Assembly: GCA_041301185.1 (NCBI GenBank)
Contig: JBFYSV010000256.1
Location: forward strand, 1 to 11,978
DNA from: JAQBDA01 sp041301185
Lineage (GTDB): Bacteria; Chloroflexota; Anaerolineae; Anaerolineales; UBA4823
Direction: 5' to 3'
Length of the DNA: 11,978 bases
Made by a program: the position numbers and the translations under genes. Numbering within the stretch: the stretch's first letter is position 1; every line of letters begins with the position of its first letter. The notes under the pieces are model-generated. The model saw only the letters and a program-made list of their open reading frames with translations, was not told the DNA's origin and ran no database searches. Shown piece by piece: positions 6,636 to 11,978 of this stretch.

Positions 6636-8069
6636 CTATCTTCCAACGGTATGTAAAATCGCTAAGTTTGTTGGTCGTATTTCATGGATTGGATAGCCAC
6701 AGATCAGCACAACTTGTTGCCCTGGGCGGATTGAATAGCTTGAGACCAACTCCTGCTCAACAACCTGGATCATGTCTTCGATCGTATTGGAGTGCGGTAC
6801 CAGATGGGGCGTGACACCCCAATACATCTGCATCCGGTTATAAGTGTCAGGCTCAGGGGTGAACGCCAGGATATGTACGCCAGGACGGGTTTTGGACATC
6901 AGCAAGGCAGTCCGACCACTTTTTGTAAATATTGCGATTGCTGCCACGTTGCGGTCGTGAGCCAGCTCACGGGCAGCAAGAGTCATGAAATACGTGTCAT
7001 CTGTCGAGCCGTGCGCCTCAGACGGTCCGTGCCAGTGCCCCCACCGCTCCATATAGCTCTCTGTTTGCAGGGCGATCGCGTTCATCATCTCAACCGATTG
7101 CACAGGATATAAGCCAGATGCCGTCTCGCCCGATAGCATAACAGCATCTGTGCCATCGAAGATAGCATTGGCTACATCGGATGCTTCTGCGCGGGTGGGT
7201 CTTGGATTGTGAATCATTGAGTCCAGCATCTGAGTGGCGGTGATGACAATCTTTGTGTGACGGTTAGCCATCTCGATAATTCTTTTCTGGGCTATCGGTA
7301 CAGCCTCGGGAGACATTTCCACGCCAAGATCACCACGGGCAACCATAACCCCATCTGCCGTTTCGACAATCGACTCTAGATTTTCCAATGCTTCTGGTCG
7401 TTCTAGTTTGGCAATGATGGGAATGCTTTGTCTGTACGGAGCATGGCGTTGGATTGCCTTGCGGATGGTCTCTATATCGGCTTTTGAGCGCACAAATGAA
7501 ACAGCTATGACGTCAACCCCCAACTCCAACCCGAATACTAAATCTGCTTCATCTTTTTGGGTGAATCCAGCGATATCCAGCACAACTCCAGGAAGGTTTA
7601 CCCCTTTGTGAGGTTTCAGGATGCCTCCCAGGATGACCTTAGTTTCTACATACTTCTCCCCAACCGAGAGCACCAACAGTTCCAATTGCCCATCATCCAG
7701 GAGTATCCGGTTGCCAGTTTGGAGATTATGAGGCAGACCAGGGTAGTCGACCGAAACCAGTTTCTCGTCCCCTATAACAAAATCTGTCGTCAGGGTTAAT
7801 TTCGCGCCGGGCTTCAGGTCAATGCTCCCGTTTAGCAGGTTGCCGGTACGGATTTTCGGTCCTTGCAAGTCCTGCAGGATGGTCAGTGGCTTGTTGAGCC
7901 TTTTGGCTGTATCCCGCAGGCAGTTGTAGACAATCTTGTGGTTGGCATGACTGCCATGAGAAAAATTCAGCCTGGCAACGTTTAAACCAGCCTGGAAGAG
8001 TTTCTGGATGGTCTGTTCATCCTGGCTGGCTGGACCAATTGTAGCAACGATTTTTGTATTTCGTGACAT
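6636..8069 (-). CDS. pyk: Pyruvate kinase
   Basis: It converts phosphoenolpyruvate plus ADP to pyruvate plus ATP, the last step of glycolysis. The length of 477 aa is typical for bacterial enzymes without an extra C-terminal PEP-utiliser domain. Visible features are TKIVATIGPAS (5-15), ARLNFSHGS (32-40), the signature IIAKLERPEAL (218-228) with K221 and metal ligand E223, GDLGVE (246-251) with metal ligand D247, TATQMLDSM (277-285) and MLSGETASG (311-319). The C-terminal domain is complete. Residues L68, Q69 and K72 in LQGPKIR match the potassium-independent class, where potassium-dependent enzymes carry T-K and Glu (rabbit numbering 113, 114, 117). The ATG has no clear Shine-Dalgarno. It lies 44 bp after the CoA-transferase gene and 33 bp before the methylase-like gene. 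Confidence 0.97.
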   Translation of the reverse strand: MSRNTKIVATIGPASQDEQTIQKLFQAGLNVARLNFSHGSHANHKIVYNCLRDTAKRLNKPLTILQDLQGPKIRTGNLLNGSIDLKPGAKLTLTTDFVIGDEKLVSVDYPGLPHNLQTGNRILLDDGQLELLVLSVGEKYVETKVILGGILKPHKGVNLPGVVLDIAGFTQKDEADLVFGLELGVDVIAVSFVRSKADIETIRKAIQRHAPYRQSIPIIAKLERPEALENLESIVETADGVMVARGDLGVEMSPEAVPIAQKRIIEMANRHTKIVITATQMLDSMIHNPRPTRAEASDVANAIFDGTDAVMLSGETASGLYPVQSVEMMNAIALQTESYMERWGHWHGPSEAHGSTDDTYFMTLAARELAHDRNVAAIAIFTKSGRTALLMSKTRPGVHILAFTPEPDTYNRMQMYWGVTPHLVPHSNTIEDMIQVVEQELVSSYSIRPGQQVVLICGYPIHEIRPTNLAILHTVGR

Positions 8070-8113
8070 AATACTTTAGATGATTTGCCTGTAATTTTCA
8101 ATTGGTTGATCAG

Positions 8114-9412
8114 CTATAAGAAGTGTAGTTCCTTTGCTTCTCGTGTTAATATCTCGCGGTACTCCGGGTGAGCGATGCTGATGAGCGACTGCGCACGCTG
8201 GCGAATTGTTTTGCCATATAGGTCGGCGACACCATACTCCGTGACAACATAACGCACGTGGTTACGAGAGGTAACCACTCCTGCACCTTGTTTTAGCATG
8301 CTGACTATCCGGCTGAAGTTTTTTGCTTTACTGGGTAACGCAATGATTGGGACACCACCTTTGGAGCGTGATGCTCCGTAGATGAAGTCGAGCTGACCTC
8401 CAACACCGCTATAAAATTTTGGACCAATGCTATCGGCACAAACCTGTCCCGTCAGGTCGATTTCAATCGCCGAATTGACCGCAACCATACGCTCATTTTG
8501 AGCAATGACGAATGGGTCATTGATATACTCGGTAGGGTGAAGCTCGATTAACGGATTGTCATCGACCCACCGATATAATCGGTTTGTTCCGATAATAAAT
8601 CCCGCGATGATTTTTCCTGGATGGAGGGTTTTTCTGGCATTCGTGAGCACGCCAGCATCGACCAAGTCGATCACTCCGTCGGAGAACAGCTCTGTGTGGA
8701 TACCAAGATCGCGTTTTTCGTATAGATATTTTAAAACCGCGTCCGGGATTGCCCCAATTCCCATTTGCATCGTGGCGTAGTCTGGGATCAGATCGGCAAT
8801 ATACCCTGCGATCTTTTCAATAATCTCTGATCCGCTCTCATCTCCCATTGCCAGCTCGGGCAGCTCGTAATCTACTGGGATCACATAATTCAATTTGCTG
8901 ACATGGATGAAGGAATCCCCCAGCGTTCGGGGCATTTTTTGGTTAACTTCAGCGATGATAATCTTGGCAGACTCTGCAGGACTTTTGGTTAGTCCAACTT
9001 CAATACCCATGCTGCAAAATCCATGCTCGTCTGGTGGTGACACATGGATGAGAGCAACATCGATGGGTAAGTGGTTGTGCTTGAAAAGCAGGGGGAATTC
9101 CGAGAGGAGGACGGGCGTGAAATCTGCGCGGCCGTCTTGCACAGCTTTGCGAATATTGGCGCTGATAAACATGGTATTGACCCGCAGATGCCCTTCCATC
9201 TCCGGGGCGACGTAATCTGCAGGACCAATCGTAAGCGCCTGGCAGATCTCAACGTTTTCCAGCTCTGGAGCGTAATCAACCAGGGCAGCTAAAATTTTTT
9301 GTGGGACCGAACAGTTGCCGGTAAGGAAAATCCGCATTCCAGATTTGATCACACGGACTGCTTCCTCGGGCGTGACAATTCGCGATTCGAATGTTTTATT
9401 CCAGACTGCCAT
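8114..9412 (-). CDS. Acetyl-CoA hydrolase/CoA-transferase family protein (4-hydroxybutyrate/butyrate CoA-transferase-like)
   Basis: Family members move CoA between acyl-CoA and a free acid such as acetate, butyrate, succinate or 4-hydroxybutyrate, or hydrolyse acetyl-CoA, through a glutamyl-CoA intermediate. This 432-aa protein has both halves of the fold: an N-terminal CoA-transferase domain (about 1-190) and a C-terminal domain (about 200-430). E241 in GIHTELFSDG (237-246) fits the catalytic Glu of the Cat1/4-hydroxybutyrate CoA-transferase type. The glycine-rich GVGGQLDFIYGA (336-347) is the conserved acyl-CoA-binding segment, and RYVVTEYGVADLYGK (387-401) is also conserved. The length fits the 4-hydroxybutyrate transferase type better than the roughly 500-aa succinyl-CoA:acetate type. 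Its start is 3 bp after the alanine dehydrogenase stop, with a Shine-Dalgarno inside that gene, so translation is probably coupled. The exact substrate cannot be decided from sequence. Confidence 0.9.
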   Translation of the reverse strand: MAVWNKTFESRIVTPEEAVRVIKSGMRIFLTGNCSVPQKILAALVDYAPELENVEICQALTIGPADYVAPEMEGHLRVNTMFISANIRKAVQDGRADFTPVLLSEFPLLFKHNHLPIDVALIHVSPPDEHGFCSMGIEVGLTKSPAESAKIIIAEVNQKMPRTLGDSFIHVSKLNYVIPVDYELPELAMGDESGSEIIEKIAGYIADLIPDYATMQMGIGAIPDAVLKYLYEKRDLGIHTELFSDGVIDLVDAGVLTNARKTLHPGKIIAGFIIGTNRLYRWVDDNPLIELHPTEYINDPFVIAQNERMVAVNSAIEIDLTGQVCADSIGPKFYSGVGGQLDFIYGASRSKGGVPIIALPSKAKNFSRIVSMLKQGAGVVTSRNHVRYVVTEYGVADLYGKTIRQRAQSLISIAHPEYREILTREAKELHFL

Positions 9413-9415
9413 GGT

Positions 9416-10507
9416 CTAGTCCTCCAGCGCCATATGCACGGCTCGCGAAAGATTCACGAGCTTGCCTTGATATGTATCTAGTCCATGTGCAATTGCCGGA
9501 TTGTCCTGAATGGCAGCATCAATGCCTTTGTTCGCCAGCTCCATAATATACGGGAGGGCTGCGCTGATATATGCATGGGTAGATGTTCGGGCGACAACAC
9601 CCGGAATATTCGGAACGCAATAATGCATGACGCCTTCTTCCACGAAAGTTGGGTGGTCGTGGGTTGTTGGGCGGGAGGTCTCTACACAACCGCCCTCATC
9701 AATGCTCATGTCAATGATCAAGGAGCGGGGTTTCATAGATCGTACCATCTCGCGGGTTACCACAATCGGCGAACGTTCACCCGGCACCAGGATCGCACCC
9801 AATAGGACATCAGCATATGTGCATACCCGGGCGATCTTGATCGGGTTCGCTATCATCGTCACAACACCTGGGAATCGCTCGTATATACGTTGGAGCGCAT
9901 CCAGGTTGTTGTCCAGCACAGTAACATGGGCACCAAAACCAAGCAACGCTTGTGTAGCATAGGTGCCGACAACGCCCGCACCAATGATGGCTACCTCGGC
10001 TGGGGGCACACCAACCATGCCGCCCAGCAGCACACCCTTGCCTCCTGCCTCATTTTGCAGCAATCTGGCAGCGATCTGGGCAGCCATCAACCCACCGATT
10101 TGAGCAAGGGGTCTGCGGATGGGTACCCTTCCATCCGGAAGCTGGACCTTCTCTAAAGCAATGGCAGTGATTTCGTTCTCGAGGAGAGCATCGATCTTAT
10201 CATGACGGGCAGAACCCAGGTGGAGCAAACCGGCCAGAGCGCTGCCTGGACGAAGCCAATGGATTTCATCCAGGAGGGGACGGGCTACTTTGATAAGCAG
10301 ATCAGCCCGGCCGAAAACTTCGTGGGCAGAATACACAATTCTTGCCCCTGCCTGTTCGTACTCTTGATCACTGAAACCTGCTCCCAATCCTGCGTCGTGC
10401 TCCACATAACAGCGATGCTGGCTATTTGTGAGCATATTGACCGCTGAGGGCGATAAGCCTACGCGGAACTCAAAAGGCCGCCGTTCTCTTGGGACTCCGA
10501 TATTCAT
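9416..10507 (-). CDS. ald: Alanine dehydrogenase
   Basis: It reversibly deaminates L-alanine to pyruvate and ammonia with NAD. With the ATG at 10507 the protein is 363 aa and starts MNIGVPRERR, as expected for the family; a GAGGTG Shine-Dalgarno sits just upstream, so the ATG at 10528, which adds seven residues, is rejected. Residues matching the known active site are R15, K73, H96 and D270 (compare R15, K75, H96 and D270 of the Mycobacterium enzyme). The Rossmann motif GAGVVG spans 176-181, and D199 ends the second strand as expected for NAD specificity. It lies between ornithine aminotransferase and the CoA-transferase on one strand, 3 bp from the latter, consistent with amino acid catabolism producing pyruvate and NADH, or with alanine formation during fermentation. 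Confidence 0.95.
   Translation of the reverse strand: MNIGVPRERRPFEFRVGLSPSAVNMLTNSQHRCYVEHDAGLGAGFSDQEYEQAGARIVYSAHEVFGRADLLIKVARPLLDEIHWLRPGSALAGLLHLGSARHDKIDALLENEITAIALEKVQLPDGRVPIRRPLAQIGGLMAAQIAARLLQNEAGGKGVLLGGMVGVPPAEVAIIGAGVVGTYATQALLGFGAHVTVLDNNLDALQRIYERFPGVVTMIANPIKIARVCTYADVLLGAILVPGERSPIVVTREMVRSMKPRSLIIDMSIDEGGCVETSRPTTHDHPTFVEEGVMHYCVPNIPGVVARTSTHAYISAALPYIMELANKGIDAAIQDNPAIAHGLDTYQGKLVNLSRAVHMALED
9421..9425 (-). promoter_or_regulatory. Shine-Dalgarno of the CoA-transferase gene inside the end of ald
   Basis: Read on the minus strand, GGAGG lies in the last codons of ald, followed by ACTAGACC and the ATG at 9412. The ald stop TAG is within this spacer, so ribosomes ending ald are placed directly at the next start. 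Confidence 0.75.
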
Positions 10508-10510
10508 ATT

Positions 10511-10516
10511 CACCTC
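10511..10516 (-). promoter_or_regulatory. Shine-Dalgarno that sets the ald start
   Basis: On the minus strand GAGGTG is followed by AAT and the ATG at 10507. The alternative upstream ATG at 10528 has no comparable purine run. Confidence 0.65.
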
Positions 10517-10535
10517 GGTGTAGATCATTTATTCT

Positions 10536-10550
10536 GAGGCATGGTGCCTC
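10536..10550 (-). other. Small intergenic hairpin between the aminotransferase and ald genes
   Basis: On the minus strand GAGGCA and TGCCTC form a perfect 6-bp stem around CCA, just after the aminotransferase stop and before the ald ribosome binding site. No T-run follows it, so it is more likely an mRNA processing or stability element than a terminator. It may also be chance. Confidence 0.3.
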
Positions 10551-10554
10551 TTTG

Positions 10555-11763
10555 TTATGACATTGTCAGCACATCTCGGATACGTGGCATTGCCCAATCT
10601 ATGCTTTCCCGGTCTATGACCAGAGGTGGGGCAAACCGGATGACATTCTCGTGGGTTTCTTTTGCAAGAATACCTTTCGATTTCAGTGCCTCGCAAAACC
10701 GGCGGGCGCCTCTCGCAGCAGGCTTTAGCTCAACTCCGATCAATAAACCCTTGCCTCGTACTTCTTTGATATGCAAACTTGGAATTTCAGCAAGATACTC
10801 CATAAAATAGTTGCCCATCTCGGCTGCATTCTCAATCAGTTTCTCTTCCAGAATAACTTTGAGCGAAGCCCGACCCACAGCAGCTGCCAGGGGATTTCCA
10901 CCAAAGGTAGAACCGTGTTCTCCGGGTTGGATCAAGCCCATGATTTCTCGGTCTGCTAAGACGGCGGAGATTGGGTAGAAGCCTCCGGATAATGCCTTTC
11001 CCAGGATCAGGATATCAGGACGAACGCCTTCATGGTCGCAAGCAAAAAGCTTTCCCGTACGCCCCAGCCCGGTCTGGATCTCATCGGCAATTAATAAGAC
11101 ATTTTTTGCGAGACATATTTCCTTGAGACGTTTCAGGTAACCATCGGGTGGTATGATGACACCTGCTTCCCCTTGAATGGGCTCCACCAATATGGCAGCA
11201 GTATTTGGATTGATTGCCTGCTCCACCGCATTGGTATCTCCGTATGGGACGTTGATAAAGCCAGGTGTAAAAGGGCCAAAATCGCCCCGGTAAAGTGGTT
11301 CTGTAGATGACGAAATTGCGGTAATCGTTCGGCCATGAAAATTGCCTACGAAGGTGATTACTTCCGCATAATAGCGAGGAATTTTCTTCACCTGGTAAGC
11401 CCATTTGCGAGCCAGCTTAATGGCTGTCTCAACGGCCTCTGCTCCGCTATTCATCGGCAGTGACATATCAAAACCCGTGACATCCGATAGGTCTTTGTAA
11501 AACAGGGCCAATTGGTCGCTACGAAAAGCTCGCGAAGTCAAGGTTAATTTTTGAGCCTGAGACACCATGGCTTTAAGGATAGACGGATGGACATGTCCCT
11601 GGTTTAAGGCTGAGTAGGCGCTCAGACAATCCAGGTAACGATTCCCATCGATATCTTCCACCCAAACGCCTTCGCCTCTTGTGAGCACAACATCCAGAGG
11701 GTGATAATTATGCGCTCCGTATTGTTCTTCTAGGTCAATGTAATCAATCACGCCTTCCCCCAA
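10555..11763 (-). CDS. rocD: Ornithine aminotransferase (ornithine--oxo-acid transaminase)
   Basis: This PLP enzyme of fold type I (class III) moves the delta-amino group of ornithine to 2-oxoglutarate, giving glutamate semialdehyde and glutamate. The 402-aa length matches bacterial RocD. The PLP lysine is K256 in LGKALSGG, D227 in IADEIQTG (225-232) binds the pyridine nitrogen, and NSGAEA (105-110) holds the phosphate. Substrate residues match human OAT: Y20 in GAHNYHPL (Y55), R145 in GRT (R180) and E199 in IQGEAG (E235); these favour ornithine over acetylornithine or GABA. The start is uncertain: the reading frame opens with TTG at 11763 and GTG at 11751 is possible, while a stop upstream excludes a longer form. 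It is the first gene of the five-gene run and lies 26 bp before the longest ald reading frame. Confidence 0.92.
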   Translation of the reverse strand: MGEGVIDYIDLEEQYGAHNYHPLDVVLTRGEGVWVEDIDGNRYLDCLSAYSALNQGHVHPSILKAMVSQAQKLTLTSRAFRSDQLALFYKDLSDVTGFDMSLPMNSGAEAVETAIKLARKWAYQVKKIPRYYAEVITFVGNFHGRTITAISSSTEPLYRGDFGPFTPGFINVPYGDTNAVEQAINPNTAAILVEPIQGEAGVIIPPDGYLKRLKEICLAKNVLLIADEIQTGLGRTGKLFACDHEGVRPDILILGKALSGGFYPISAVLADREIMGLIQPGEHGSTFGGNPLAAAVGRASLKVILEEKLIENAAEMGNYFMEYLAEIPSLHIKEVRGKGLLIGVELKPAARGARRFCEALKSKGILAKETHENVIRFAPPLVIDRESIDWAMPRIRDVLTMS

Positions 11764-11900
11764 AGCTAAACTAAAATTGCTGCGATAACGTCATTCACTG
11801 GCTGAGGTCTCCCGCAGTTCATTTCTTCAATAATCTGTGGTCAAGATGAAATTATTCCTAAATCCGGATCGAATTGCCACCCGAAGGAGCAACTCAATCG
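11764..11900 (-). other. Leader region ahead of the five-gene operon
   Basis: About 135 bp between the aminotransferase start and the putative promoter contain no supported gene. On the minus strand it has a TTGC/GCAA pairing around a CCTTCGGG segment (about 11871-11893) and the 8-bp palindrome ATCCGGAT (11862-11869). These could be an RNA leader structure, but no known riboswitch is matched. Confidence 0.3.
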
Positions 11901-11936
11901 AGTATATCATAGTATATTTGTGAAGAATAATGCCAA
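11901..11936 (-). promoter_or_regulatory. Candidate promoter for the five-gene operon
   Basis: On the minus strand TTGGCA (11931-11936) could be a -35 box. The -10 candidates downstream are TACTAT (11909-11914, spacer 16) and TATGAT (11906-11911, spacer 19). The same place holds two copies of AGTATAT (plus strand, 11901-11907 and 11911-11917) spaced exactly 10 bp apart. The overlap of several -10-like hexamers makes the exact start uncertain. Confidence 0.35.
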
Positions 11937-11978
11937 TGGATAGGTTTGATTTTTGCCGAATGTCATATATTTTTTTGG

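Noticed and set aside
10508..10528. Seven-residue N-terminal extension of alanine dehydrogenase from the ATG at 10528.
   Set aside because: The family normally begins at the M-x-I-G-V-P strand, and the Shine-Dalgarno GAGGTG lies inside this extension, directly before the ATG at 10507.
11764..11900. Possible T-box riboswitch in the leader, because of a GGGTGGCA stretch on the minus strand.
   Set aside because: The match to the T-box core (AGGGTGGNACCGCG) stops after a few bases. No specifier loop, antiterminator/terminator pair or downstream T-run was found.
11846..11923. A 25-codon plus-strand frame starting at an ATG in the operon leader.
   Set aside because: It is very short, has no Shine-Dalgarno, and overlaps the likely minus-strand promoter.

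Overview
The window looks like a chromosomal piece of a Chloroflexota bacterium, most likely class Anaerolineae. This is an inference from protein style: a membrane-anchored TPR-like protein with a long Thr/Pro tail beside an LCP protein, a broad fermentation-type gene set, and a large methylase-like protein of a kind I associate with that group. No rRNA, tRNA, CRISPR array, transposase or phage gene is visible. The nine protein genes appear intact and fill almost the whole window.

Left part, plus strand (1-4307). A small SCP2-type lipid-binding protein (69-473) is followed by a 171-bp gap holding a 42-nt two-tier hairpin and a short dyad. Next comes a compact three-gene run: a TPR-like Thr/Pro-rich membrane protein (645-1934), a LytR-CpsA-Psr (LCP) family protein with a LytR_C domain (1938-3374) and a ribokinase (3402-4307). 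The first two are 3 bp apart and are probably co-translated envelope proteins. The ribokinase has a GTG start and a strong Shine-Dalgarno sequence.

Right part, minus strand (11763 down to 4314). Five genes lie head to tail with gaps of roughly 3 to 47 bp, consistent with one operon. In transcription order they are ornithine aminotransferase, alanine dehydrogenase, an acetyl-CoA hydrolase/CoA-transferase family protein, pyruvate kinase, and a 762-aa protein with a DNA-methylase-like N-terminus. The first four meet at amino acid, pyruvate and acyl-CoA metabolism: ornithine nitrogen moves to 2-oxoacids, alanine interconverts with pyruvate, PEP yields pyruvate plus ATP, and CoA is moved or released from acyl-CoA. 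The two sides converge with only 6 bp between the ribokinase and methylase-like stop codons.

The most unusual item is the 762-aa protein. It keeps the layout of a DNA amino-methyltransferase (motif I region, motif II region, a four-Cys zinc-ribbon-like insert, motif IV region). However, the cofactor-binding glycines, the motif II acid and the DPPY-type catalytic motif all appear replaced. It then continues into roughly 200 C-terminal residues I cannot assign. It is a candidate pseudo-methyltransferase with an unknown, possibly nucleic-acid-related role, encoded in a central-metabolism operon. Other points worth noting are a pyruvate kinase with the potassium-independent residue signature, a non-ATG start for the aminotransferase, and a long leader with a tandem 10-bp-spaced repeat ahead of the operon.
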